From Sulfitobacter sp. HGT1 (GTDB taxonomy: Bacteria > Pseudomonadota > Alphaproteobacteria > Rhodobacterales > Rhodobacteraceae): a stretch of DNA of 64,000 bases. The position numbers and the translations under genes are program-made. Positions 43,832 through 51,733 of the stretch are shown piece after piece. Numbering within the stretch: position 1 is the first letter of the stretch; every line of letters begins with the position of its first letter. The stretch covers positions 62,001 to 126,000 of the forward strand of contig NZ_BLWI01000013.1 in the NCBI RefSeq assembly GCF_013282155.1. Direction: 5' to 3'. The notes under the pieces are model-generated. The model was not told where the DNA came from. It made no database searches and saw nothing but the letters and a program-made list of their open reading frames with translations.

Positions 43832-45441
43832 AGATCCGGGTCGACATCACCGGTGCGATCCAGAACATCCGCCAGACTGCGCTCGGGCGGCAGCCCCATT
43901 TCTGCGCGAATATTTGTCAGGATAATTGCGTCTGCGCTGATCTGTCCCTGCGCTCGACCAAGGGCCACCCATGCCGCGCGTGAAATCGCCTTAGCAACGC
44001 GTAGGAACAAGGGGCCCGCTGTCCGGACGGTCTGCCTAAGGGTTTCCCTGTCTACGGGCACCAGTTCAGCATCCAGCGCAAACCTTTGCGCGTGTTCATC
44101 CCAGGCAATCCCGCCACCGATGATATACGAGATGCCACGCTCCAGCGCCTCTGCCGCTTTCTCGCGCAAAGTGAGTGCATCTTCGCGCCGCTCCAGGTCG
44201 CGCTGAGCTGCAACGAGTTTGCTTTCGATCCGACGCGAGGTGGTCAACAGTCCCGTCTGCGTCTCCCTGACCTTACGCGTTTTACGCTCCTCTTCCAGCC
44301 GGGTTTCCGTCGCCCGGATCGCCCGCTGCTCCATCGCCGCGCAGTGTCTCGTGATCTGCACAGACGCCTCTTCCAGTCGTGTGACGGCGTCCTGAGCGGC
44401 AGCACGCTTCTGGACGGCAACGTCCCGGTCGAGGGTTGCAGTCCGCGCATGTTCCCGAGCAGCTTCAGCAATCGGCAGGTATTTTTGTGCTTCCCGGGCC
44501 GCAGCGGCGGTGCGTTCCGCTGCCCTAAGGCTGGCCCTTTTCCGAGATTTACGCAATGCGCGGGCCGTCAGATCGCGCGTGCGCTGGACAACGCGCGCTC
44601 CTTCTTCATGTGCCGCATCCAGAATGGCTTTTACCTCCACCTGAGCCTTGGCAACCTCTCGTGCCCGCCACTCCGATGGTGGTACATGAGAGCGGGGTTC
44701 GGCCGACGGTTTGCCAGCTTCTCTTGCCGCACGTATGGCTGCGGCCCGCCGCATTCCGCGCTCCAAACCGATCTTTCCAAAATGCTCCCCAGCAAGGTCC
44801 TGCGCATGCTCGTAGCTTGCCAAAAGCGGGTTGGCAGCCGGTCGCAGCAGGAACTGCTGTCCCCGGTTTGCAGTCGTCTTTTCTGTCCAGACGGCGATCA
44901 CAAAGTGAATGTGGTAAGCTTCTTCATCCATGTGCCCGACGGCATATCGCAACTGCTGTTCAGTAAAATGCGCCCAAAGAAATCCCAGTGAAGCGTCCCT
45001 GAATTGCGCAATCCGGGGTCCATCCCAACACGCTGCACCTGTTCCACCGCACCACGTTTTGCTTACAGACAGGATCCCTTCCCGCAGAGGCCCTGCGGTG
45101 GACTGACGCCATGGCTGCGAAGGGCCGGCCTCCTCGACGCGGATAGCCTCTGCGACACGGGATTTTGCGGTTAGCGCCGCGATCTGACGTTCTTGATTCA
45201 AGTCCGACATTTCCTTGATTTCGGATCGCAGGGTTTCAATCCAGTCCTGCCTGCCAAAGAGGACATGATTGCCCTTTGAACGGGTTTGATCGACGTGGGA
45301 AAGATCTCCCCCGCCGCGCTGATCATGCATCCGGAACCGGCCCAGGTTCTGAGGCCAAAGGCCCTTGAACCGCAGAACGACCGGCGCTGTGTCAACCTGC
45401 GGGACGGGCGCGGGCATATTAATTGATCTGTGGATGGACAT
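43828..45441 (-). CDS. MobV-type relaxase (Pre/Mob family)
   Basis: A 537-residue mobilisation protein. The N-terminus shows the Pre/Mob motif I region: 'VVLRFKGLWPQNLG' and 'GGGDLSHVDQTRSKGNHVLFG'. The metal-binding motif is 'YAVGHMDEEAYHIHFVIAVW' (HxDE....HxH, around residues 167-180; one His of the canonical TPH is preceded by Tyr). The C-terminal ~280 residues are a long Ala/Arg/Glu coiled coil, as in other MobV relaxases. It would nick oriT and pilot the strand through a conjugation channel supplied elsewhere. AAGGTG precedes the ATG. The MobV family is better known from small Gram-positive plasmids. Confidence 0.75.
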   Translation of the reverse strand: MSIHRSINMPAPVPQVDTAPVVLRFKGLWPQNLGRFRMHDQRGGGDLSHVDQTRSKGNHVLFGRQDWIETLRSEIKEMSDLNQERQIAALTAKSRVAEAIRVEEAGPSQPWRQSTAGPLREGILSVSKTWCGGTGAACWDGPRIAQFRDASLGFLWAHFTEQQLRYAVGHMDEEAYHIHFVIAVWTEKTTANRGQQFLLRPAANPLLASYEHAQDLAGEHFGKIGLERGMRRAAAIRAAREAGKPSAEPRSHVPPSEWRAREVAKAQVEVKAILDAAHEEGARVVQRTRDLTARALRKSRKRASLRAAERTAAAAREAQKYLPIAEAAREHARTATLDRDVAVQKRAAAQDAVTRLEEASVQITRHCAAMEQRAIRATETRLEEERKTRKVRETQTGLLTTSRRIESKLVAAQRDLERREDALTLREKAAEALERGISYIIGGGIAWDEHAQRFALDAELVPVDRETLRQTVRTAGPLFLRVAKAISRAAWVALGRAQGQISADAIILTNIRAEMGLPPERSLADVLDRTGDVDPDL

Positions 45442-45863
45442 GTATCACCTTCAAGAATTGCTGCTCTGAAGGATAAGATCGACTGGGTCCCAGAAAGTTC
45501 TGAGAGCCATTTTTGAGATAAGTGCTGTGCTGGGTTTTACTCATTAGCGTTTCTGCAATCGCTGCCCGGTCTCGCAGCCTTGTTCCCAAGGAGAATACCC
45601 TCCCTTCTGCCAGCACCTCACCGGAAATTTCGCTCTGCCGCAAAAATGACGACCGCCATCAGTATGCCCGACCCGTCATTGCAGAAACGCTTGTTATCCA
45701 TTTGCTATTTGGCGGAGAAAGTAGATGAGACTTTTTTAGATCGCCTACCTGCCCCTGTTGCCGACATCAAAAGCCGAGGTCTCACTGCGCCTTGGTCGAC
45801 ACTGTTTTCAACGAGCACGTGTCGGTGCGATTGAGCTTGCGCTGCGCGCTACCCAGTCAACAA
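45442..45863. other. Region between relaxase and RHH genes
   Basis: A 422-bp stretch upstream of the relaxase start and downstream of the leftward RHH gene. It should contain the relaxase promoter on the minus strand. Short frames on the plus strand (for example 45580-45834) look weakly coding in part, but they have no recognisable domain and no ribosome-binding site. Confidence 0.35.
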
Positions 45864-46046
45864 TCAGTCGATCCATTCTCTCACGTCGTACCCCTTTTCA
45901 GTTAAGCTCGCCTTGACCAGACGCCTGATCATTTCGGGCCGCGACGGCTCATCATCTTCCTTCGATATGAGGTCATCTATCGCTGCAATTGTATTCGCGT
46001 GAAGGCGAACGAGAATGCCAGTTGTATCTCTCTTCGGAGGTGCCAT
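45864..46046 (-). CDS. Ribbon-helix-helix (CopG-like) regulator
   Basis: A 60-residue protein: 'MAPPKRDTTGILVRLHAN' gives the beta strand, 'TIAAIDDLISKEDDEPSRPEMIRRLVKASLTEKG' the two helices with the usual 'R.E.IR.lv' of CopG/Arc-type DNA-binding proteins. It ends 'YDVREWID'. The gene is divergent from the four-gene operon at 46237, and a concentric palindrome stands in between. It is therefore a likely autorepressor and regulator of that operon. An in-frame ATG at 46076 would add ten residues. Confidence 0.7.
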   Translation of the reverse strand: MAPPKRDTTGILVRLHANTIAAIDDLISKEDDEPSRPEMIRRLVKASLTEKGYDVREWID

Positions 46047-46137
46047 TAAGTTTCCCAGTTTCTGCTGTGATTTCAATATCGGTATCAGAAAGAGTTGTCC
46101 CTCTGCTACATTTTTTAGCTCGGCCTATATATTCTTT

Positions 46138-46171
46138 ATTGCAATTGCGATATTGATATCTATATTGCAAT
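46138..46171. promoter_or_regulatory. Concentric palindrome in the RHH/operon promoter region
   Basis: Two copies of the self-complementary ATTGCAAT (46138-46145 and 46164-46171) flank the inverted repeat GATAT-TG-ATATC (46149-46160); both layers are centred at 46154.5. The sequence is AT-rich and lies 66 bp before the operon start and 92 bp before the RHH start. It is the natural operator candidate for the RHH protein. The outer TTGCAA element also occurs in the palindrome at 40785-40823. Confidence 0.55.
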
Positions 46172-46236
46172 CAAGGCGATGACAGAGTTGCAGCTTCGTC
46201 ACCGCCTTGACCACACTGATCTGTGAGGAGATCCGC

Positions 46237-46725
46237 ATGACTGACACCATTTGTACCATGCTTCTCGGCTGCCCCGTACCCCAAAATTCTGACCTGACTG
46301 CAGAGCAGTCAATCGACACTTTCGAAGCTCTTTGCGATGCGCTGTTTCGCGCTTTCCGCGCCGACTACCAGTACTTCTGCGCCCAGACTTCGGCGGGACG
46401 TATCGAACGTCATGCTGATGCCTACGCCGCTTGGCACACCGTACATGTTTCTTTGTCCGCTGTTGCGCGGATCACGTCTTTGATGCCAGCGCTTGAGACA
46501 GCCGTAGACCAGCTTTCGAACGTGTTTGTCATGCGCCTGACAAAGACAAAGCGCCATACCGTCGACAGCGCGGCCCTCGTCCGGGAAGCAGGCCGCCTGC
46601 GGTCGGAACGCGGACAGGATGACCGCCTTGCCGATCTGCTGATGCAAGCGGGCAGCTATGTGCAGTACAGTCATGATCCCGGTTATCCGATCCCGGACAT
46701 CAACGACCTGCTCGACGAAGCCTGA
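46237..46725 (+). CDS. Unknown protein, first gene of the AAA/M41 operon
   Basis: A 162-residue, mostly helical, soluble protein with no signal peptide. It starts 'MTDTICTMLLGCPVP' and contains 'IDTFEALCDALFRAFRADYQYFC' and 'MRLTKTKRHTVDSAALVREAGRLRSERGQDDRLADLL'. No known family is apparent. The ATG at 46237 is preceded by GTGAGGAG, a strong ribosome-binding site; an upstream in-frame ATG at 46207 is less likely. It is followed after 11 bp by the next gene, so the two are co-transcribed. Confidence 0.6.
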   Translation: MTDTICTMLLGCPVPQNSDLTAEQSIDTFEALCDALFRAFRADYQYFCAQTSAGRIERHADAYAAWHTVHVSLSAVARITSLMPALETAVDQLSNVFVMRLTKTKRHTVDSAALVREAGRLRSERGQDDRLADLLMQAGSYVQYSHDPGYPIPDINDLLDEA

Positions 46726-46736
46726 GACAAGGTTGC

Positions 46737-47291
46737 ATGAATTGCGTCAAAGCGACGGCGGCCATTGCGACGCTGTCGGCTGCGACCGCGTTCTATTCTC
46801 CGCCCAAAACAAAGGCCTGTCTCATGATGGTGTATCCTGACCCCAGATCTTCCGAACCTATTTATGATGTTGATGTCGCTCTCGACGCAATCATCTCCAT
46901 GATGGCCGAGGCCCATCGCATCGACATGGACCTGTCTGGTGCAGACTTCGACCCGGCATTATCCGGTCTTCGGGACGAGGCGGAGCAGCTGTGGCACGTT
47001 GTTGCATCCCGCCTGTGGCATCTTGCCCGCCAACCACTGATCCCGGTTCCGTTCGCGGCAGCTGCACGGCACCTATTTGCGCTCCAGCGGTCAGATGGCA
47101 CTGATTCCGAACAGGATCGCCAACATCTCGCCGACCTCGCATCGTTAGCAAGATCAATGGCAATTCCGGGGTCTACCCGTGCGCGCATTGCACACGCCTC
47201 TTTTATGATGTCACGCGCCTTTCTTCCACCGACCCCTTTCGACCCTATCGACACCCCCCCTTTTTCAGCCTCTCCAACCCAAGGATTTTGA
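46737..47291 (+). CDS. Unknown protein, second gene of the AAA/M41 operon
   Basis: A 184-residue protein. The first ~20 residues ('MNCVKATAAIATLSAATAF') are mildly hydrophobic but do not make a clear signal peptide. The rest appears helical, with 'DVALDAIISMMAEAHRIDMDL' and 'AEQLWHVVASRLWHLARQPLIPVPFAAAARHLFAL', and a Pro-rich end. It resembles the preceding gene product in size and helical character, but no family is recognised. The stop codon overlaps the TTG start of the next gene. Confidence 0.5.
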   Translation: MNCVKATAAIATLSAATAFYSPPKTKACLMMVYPDPRSSEPIYDVDVALDAIISMMAEAHRIDMDLSGADFDPALSGLRDEAEQLWHVVASRLWHLARQPLIPVPFAAAARHLFALQRSDGTDSEQDRQHLADLASLARSMAIPGSTRARIAHASFMMSRAFLPPTPFDPIDTPPFSASPTQGF

Positions 47292-48244
47292 TATTCAGCA
47301 CCTTTTCTTCACCTTACGCCCGCTTCAACTTTCGCATTGGTGATGACCGAATTCCGGTCCACGGCCCACTAAAACGCGACGACGTGCGCGCCGCAGCACT
47401 CGCGAAAGGCTTCGATGCCATCGCCGTCGTAGTGGACCGAAGTCGCCTGATCATCCGTTGCCACACTTGCGGTCAACACCAGGTGAAACGCGCAAGCGTG
47501 ATCTCAAACAATCAACCAGAATGCCCCCACTGCATTCGAAATCGCCGCATTGCCGCGGCAGCCCGCATCGGCGTCTCGTTCGTCCGCCATTCGCAAAAAA
47601 GTCAGCGTCACGGCCACTTTGTCCTGCCCTGCGGTCACGAGATTCACCGGCAGTATTACCGCGTGGAGAGCGCCGCACGTGGCGACCACGCCCTTGGATG
47701 CGATATCTGTCGCGAGAACCGATACGCCGCACAATCTCTACGCTTTGGCTGGACGTTGTCCGGCGCGGCACATAGCGGCAGACAAGGGTATCGTCGCTAT
47801 CGGCACACCTGCGGCCACGGCCAGGATATCATGGTCGGCAACATACTATGGGGTGACTGTGCCTGCGCCGGATGCAGCCCGGGCCGGACATCGCGCCCGT
47901 CCCATATTTACATGTTTCGCATCCACCTGCCGGGGCTTCCGGTCCTCAAACTCGGCTACAGCGCGCGCCCAGCGAAGCGATTGCGACATCAGCTCGGGAT
48001 CGCAAAAACTGTCAAGACAGAGGTCATCCGAGCGATCCGCCTTCCCACAGGTCACGTAGCGCGCTCAGAAGAGACGCAATGCCACACCATCCTCAAGCGG
48101 GACCACCCGGAGTGGCTGGTCCCGAAGTCAGCGTATGGCGACGCGATCAATACCGTCTCTGAGATTTACTACCCCATTGCCGAGGCTCGGATGCACGCTC
48201 TGCTCGACGACATCGATGCAAGGCATGCGGAACGATCAGCCTGA
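47288..48244 (+). CDS. Zinc-ribbon protein with GIY-YIG-like (T5orf172/MUG113) domain
   Basis: A 318-residue protein. Residues ~55-210 hold several Cys/His knuckles: 'CHTCGQHQ', 'CPHCIRN', 'CGHEIH', 'CDICREN', 'CGHGQD' and 'CACAGC', a probable array of zinc ribbons for nucleic-acid binding. Residues ~222-300 read 'IYMFRIHLPGLPVLKLGYSARPAKRLRHQLG' then 'RSEETQCHTILKRDHPEWLVPKSAYGD', matching the GIY-YIG-related T5orf172/MUG113 pattern with the Arg and Glu positions kept. It may therefore be a nuclease. Start is TTG (overlapping the previous stop as TTGA), with AAGG just upstream; no early ATG exists. Confidence 0.6.
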   Translation: MIFSTFSSPYARFNFRIGDDRIPVHGPLKRDDVRAAALAKGFDAIAVVVDRSRLIIRCHTCGQHQVKRASVISNNQPECPHCIRNRRIAAAARIGVSFVRHSQKSQRHGHFVLPCGHEIHRQYYRVESAARGDHALGCDICRENRYAAQSLRFGWTLSGAAHSGRQGYRRYRHTCGHGQDIMVGNILWGDCACAGCSPGRTSRPSHIYMFRIHLPGLPVLKLGYSARPAKRLRHQLGIAKTVKTEVIRAIRLPTGHVARSEETQCHTILKRDHPEWLVPKSAYGDAINTVSEIYYPIAEARMHALLDDIDARHAERSA

Positions 48245-48278
48245 ACATTTCCCAAATTCTTTATTCCTGAGGCATCCT

Positions 48279-50438
48279 ATGCAAGCCAATCCCACAGCCT
48301 ACACCAAACAGCTCACCCACGACCTGCTCCGCCGCATCCTCGAACAGTACAACGAGCACTACAACGGGTTTTCCGCCGTATCCACGGATGACGCCGAGGC
48401 AGATGCTGATGAACTACATGATAATGTTGAGGGCCACGGCACGTCGACAGCCCATGATCAGAAGCCAGCTGAGGCCGCGAAGTTTCTATCGGAAACGGAG
48501 AGCTATCGAACCCGCGACGCAGACCGGGCGGGAACACAGCGCGCCGCACGGGTTCCCCTTGCCAGAATGCTTCTGGCAGCCCGCTTCGCCGCCTGTTTTG
48601 ACACCCCTGCGCAACTGCTTAACTTAGCGGCACCCCAGTCCCTGACCTGCTTGGAGCTCCCGCATCGCGCGGAACGTCAGCGCGCGTGGGACGACCTGCC
48701 AAACGTCTTGGTTCATCTCGGCCACCTGGCCTCGCCTCACCGCAAATCCTTGTCTTCGGTGCAAGCCATCGTCTTAGGATACCGCGGCAAGACACAATCT
48801 GATCAGGAACGGGCGCTGAAGGATTTCGAAGATGGCCTGGAGACTGCGATTGAATGCGGCCGAAGCATCGTCGCACTTGTGCCAGGGCGCAGCTATCTTT
48901 CGGAGCACATGCAACCGCTCGTCACCCGCTCCATCACGCTGCCGCCACTCTGCCGGACCATGGTCATTGAGATCCTGCGGCACACCCATGCCTTGGGCGA
49001 CGACATCACCGGGGCCGCTTTGCGGGATCTCATGCCTTCGGATACGGCACTGGCAAAGATGCCGTTGCCGCTCTTGCACACCGCGTTTCACGGCGAGACC
49101 GCGCAAAAGGTTCTGAGCCGATTGTCCAAACTCTCAGACGCATCGGTGGCCGCGCCTCCGTCAAACCGGATGACCCTGCAACAGATCCACCTGCCACTGA
49201 CAGCTGCCACTTTTTGCGACGGGGTGCTGACAGATCTACAAGACTGGCAGATCGGTAAGGTATCGTGGTCCGAGGTGCCCTGCTCCGCCCTCCTCTACGG
49301 GCCGCCCGGCAACGGCAAGACAAGCCTCGCCGCAGCCCTCGCCGGATCGGCAGGCATCCCGCTGGTCTCCACCAGTTATGCCGACTGCCAGCGGGCGGGA
49401 CATCAGGGCGATTTTCTGAGGGTTCTCTCAGACAAGGTGACAGAAGCAATCAGCTCTGCACCTTGCGTGTTCTTTCTCGATGAACTGGATTCATTTGGGC
49501 TTCGCAATAAACCAACCCGCAATTCTGACTACATTGTCGGCGTCGTGAACGGGCTGCTGGAACATCTGTCACGGCTCAATGACACGCCTGGCGTCATTGT
49601 CATCGGTGCCACCAACCATCCGCATCTCGTCGATCCAGCCATCTTGCGCCCCGGGCGCTTCGACGCCAAAATCCACCTAGGCAACCCCGATTGCGCAGGC
49701 ATTCTGCGTATCATGGAAATTGAGCTGGGTGCCAATGCCAAGGAACTTAGCGCAGCCGATATCGCAAGCCGCTTGCTCGGCGTATCAGGCGCTCAGGTCA
49801 GCGCTGTGATCCGCGACGCGCGCGAAAAAGCCCGACGCTCAGGCAACCCCATGCGGCCAGAGCACTTATCGTCTGCCGTCGATCACATTGCACCGCAAAG
49901 ACCTCCCGAGCTCCTGCGTCGTATTGCGATCCACGAAGCGGGGCATGCCGTAGTCGGGCACCGGCTGGGCCTGCCGCCTCCTCGTCATCTGCAGCTGACG
50001 GCTTTTGGCGGCGAATATGGATACGCTATTCCGGACACATTGACGGAGCGGACAGCGCAAGACCATCTGGCGACTTTACTGGGCGGGCGCACCGCCGAGA
50101 TTGTCCTGCTCGGAAACTGCTCCAGCGGAGCGGATAGCGATCTGGCAGAAGCCACACAACTGGCGTTCAGTATGCGTTATCGCTGGGGCATGCGGCACAA
50201 CACAATGATCTCGATCTCACAAGACGCCGGACTTTTACCAAACCTGCCATCCACTGCTGTGCAAAAGCTGAACGCCGACTTACGACGCGCCGGTACGGTT
50301 TCCAAGAAGATCATTAAGGATAATAGGGCTTTGGTTCATCGCGTAGCCGACGGTCTGTTGCAGGAAACCGAGTTGAACGGCAAGGACTTGCTACGCATTC
50401 TGCACTCGGGCCCAAGATCCGTCGATAGCGGAGCATAG
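48279..50438 (+). CDS. Soluble FtsH-like AAA ATPase fused to an M41-type zinc protease
   Basis: A 719-residue protein. Residues 1-300 are a novel helical N-terminal part without any membrane helix. The AAA module has Walker A GPPGNGKT at 341-348, Walker B 'FFLDELDSF' (D401, E402), sensor 1 'VIGATNHPHLVDPAILRPGRFD' (in pieces) with the arginine-finger region, and an alpha-helical lid. The peptidase half has 'IHEAGHAVVGHR' with zinc ligands H552 and H556 and catalytic E553, and 'SSGADSDLAEAT', where D621 matches the third ligand of FtsH. Both active centres are intact. Unlike FtsH it has no transmembrane anchor. The ATG at 48279 follows TGAGG; a start at 48135 would overlap the previous gene in another frame. 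Confidence 0.85.
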   Translation: MQANPTAYTKQLTHDLLRRILEQYNEHYNGFSAVSTDDAEADADELHDNVEGHGTSTAHDQKPAEAAKFLSETESYRTRDADRAGTQRAARVPLARMLLAARFAACFDTPAQLLNLAAPQSLTCLELPHRAERQRAWDDLPNVLVHLGHLASPHRKSLSSVQAIVLGYRGKTQSDQERALKDFEDGLETAIECGRSIVALVPGRSYLSEHMQPLVTRSITLPPLCRTMVIEILRHTHALGDDITGAALRDLMPSDTALAKMPLPLLHTAFHGETAQKVLSRLSKLSDASVAAPPSNRMTLQQIHLPLTAATFCDGVLTDLQDWQIGKVSWSEVPCSALLYGPPGNGKTSLAAALAGSAGIPLVSTSYADCQRAGHQGDFLRVLSDKVTEAISSAPCVFFLDELDSFGLRNKPTRNSDYIVGVVNGLLEHLSRLNDTPGVIVIGATNHPHLVDPAILRPGRFDAKIHLGNPDCAGILRIMEIELGANAKELSAADIASRLLGVSGAQVSAVIRDAREKARRSGNPMRPEHLSSAVDHIAPQRPPELLRRIAIHEAGHAVVGHRLGLPPPRHLQLTAFGGEYGYAIPDTLTERTAQDHLATLLGGRTAEIVLLGNCSSGADSDLAEATQLAFSMRYRWGMRHNTMISISQDAGLLPNLPSTAVQKLNADLRRAGTVSKKIIKDNRALVHRVADGLLQETELNGKDLLRILHSGPRSVDSGA

Positions 50439-50447
50439 AGGGCCCCC

Positions 50448-50493
50448 CTGACCTCAGCACGCACATCAGCGCTGAGGTGCGTGCTGAGGTCAG
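50448..50493. repeat. 46-bp perfect palindrome after the AAA/M41 operon
   Basis: Arms of 17 bp are exact complements: the left arm 50448-50464 starts CTGACCTCAGC and the right arm 50477-50493 ends GCTGAGGTCAG. The 12-bp centre itself contains the palindrome TCAGCGCTGA. It begins 10 bp after the stop of the operon. There is no T-run, so it is not a canonical terminator. A smaller inverted repeat GTAGTG/CACTAC follows at 50514-50532. Confidence 0.7.
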
Positions 50494-50933
50494 TGCTTGG
50501 CTCACCGGCACGGGTAGTGCTCAGATCACTACCAGGGTCAGTGATGATAGCAGTGCGCAGAAATCCCGCCAGGGGGTCACGACAGACCCTCGCTCAGCGC
50601 GGCGGCAGGGCACGCTGGATATGCCGCGCCGAAGATGGTCGTGGCTTTACTTCCAAACCCCAACCCTCCCATCTCTCCGGATCAGCATCGTGCGTCAGGA
50701 CGGTTGTCAGAAAAGTCACCGCAGCGCAGAGCGGCGGGGAGCGCGGCGCTTCCGATGCTCCGGGTCCAATCTTCCATCTTTGTCTCCGATGGCAACCGAA
50801 ACACCCGGGTCGCGTCCGGCGCGCGCGGGTCCTTACCAAACAACCCCCTGCTTCGAAGCCGTGAACAGTTGAGGTAGAAAACCTGTCTCGGTCAGGCCGG
50901 ACGGATCGGTAAGAGGGGTAGACCAGGCTGAAA

Positions 50934-51248
50934 CTGTCACAGATTTTTTGTAATTCAGAAGGCTGTGACATGACTATTAAATGAAAACAATGAGTTAGCT
51001 TGTGTCACGTGTCACACCCGAATGAGTGTCCTTGTGTGTGTGTGCGTGCGCATGTGTGTGCGTACGTTAATACATTTATATAAATTCTGTGACATAGATA
51101 GATAAAGAGATATATCTTAGTTAAATCAATGGCTTACGAGTGTCACTTAACGTGTGACACATGCCGAATTCTGTTACACGATTGAATTCATTGAATAAAA
51201 GCGATATTTCTCTGGAAATAGCGACGAAAAGACCGATTGTCTGTGACA
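50934..51248. repeat. AT-rich array of CTGTGACA/TGTCAC motifs
   Basis: Eight copies of TGTCAC or its complement GTGACA stand in 315 bp: CTGTCACAG 50934, CTGTGACA 50963, GTGTCAC 51002 and 51009 (tandem), CTGTGACA 51087, GTGTCAC 51140, GTGACAC 51154 and CTGTGACA 51241. The pair at 51140/51154 is inverted. The intervening DNA is very AT-rich (51062-51130 and 51161-51220). An alternating pyrimidine-purine tract of 35 bp (51033-51067) lies within. No gene is present. An origin, partition or multi-site regulator region is possible. Confidence 0.55.
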
Positions 51249-51394
51249 AAACTCGCCCACGAAGGCAGAAAAGCGATCGCGAATTGCACCGCAGGGACGT
51301 TTTCTAAGGGGATTGCGAGCCCATCGGAAATTCTTTAATCAGTCCCGTCCGCCACACACGGCGCTCAATCACGCGCGGTCCCCTATTCGATCCT

Positions 51395-51619
51395 GTGATC
51401 GATCTTGCCGATGCTCCCGGAATGACAGGCACTTTAGACTTTCCGCGAAAAACTATTTCCTACAGGCATGGCGTGGCAGTCCACATGCGCCACGTTTTCC
51501 CGAAACCTCAGCACAAAACTGCACTTTTCTGGGAAACCCTGCTCTCATCAGGCCTGATCCAAGCCGTATATGTGGATAACATCCCCGGACCCGTATCAAC
51601 GGCCCCTTTCGGCGCATAA
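51395..51619 (+). CDS. Possible small protein of unknown function
   Basis: A 74-codon frame with GTG start (or ATG at 51422, 65 codons), ending TAA. The peptide includes 'FPRKTISYRHGVAVHMRHVF' and 'KTALFWETLLSSGLIQAVYVDN', which looks like normal protein sequence, but no family is recognised and no strong ribosome-binding site is present. It lies between the motif array and the IS6 remnant. Confidence 0.3.
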   Translation: MIDLADAPGMTGTLDFPRKTISYRHGVAVHMRHVFPKPQHKTALFWETLLSSGLIQAVYVDNIPGPVSTAPFGA

Positions 51620-51650
51620 CTTTTTGGTGTCACACTAGGAAGGATAACTC

Positions 51651-51733
51651 ATGACGAACACCACGCCCTCTCACGAAGCCGTAGCAATGGTAAGGGACTG
51701 TCTCTGCAAGCTGGCCTACTCCCCTGCTTTCAA
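51651..51733 (+). pseudogene. 5' end of an interrupted gene
   Basis: The ATG at 51651 is preceded by AGGAAGGAT, a good ribosome-binding site, and opens 'MTNTTPSHEAVAMVRDCL'. After about 27 codons the frame enters the IS6-family remnant and ends. It looks like a real gene start cut by the insertion. The original product cannot be identified. Confidence 0.35.

Noticed and set aside
45580-45834. Plus-strand frame of 84 codons between relaxase and RHH genes
   Set aside because: Part of it looks protein-like, but there is no ribosome-binding site, no family resemblance, and it overlaps the expected relaxase promoter.
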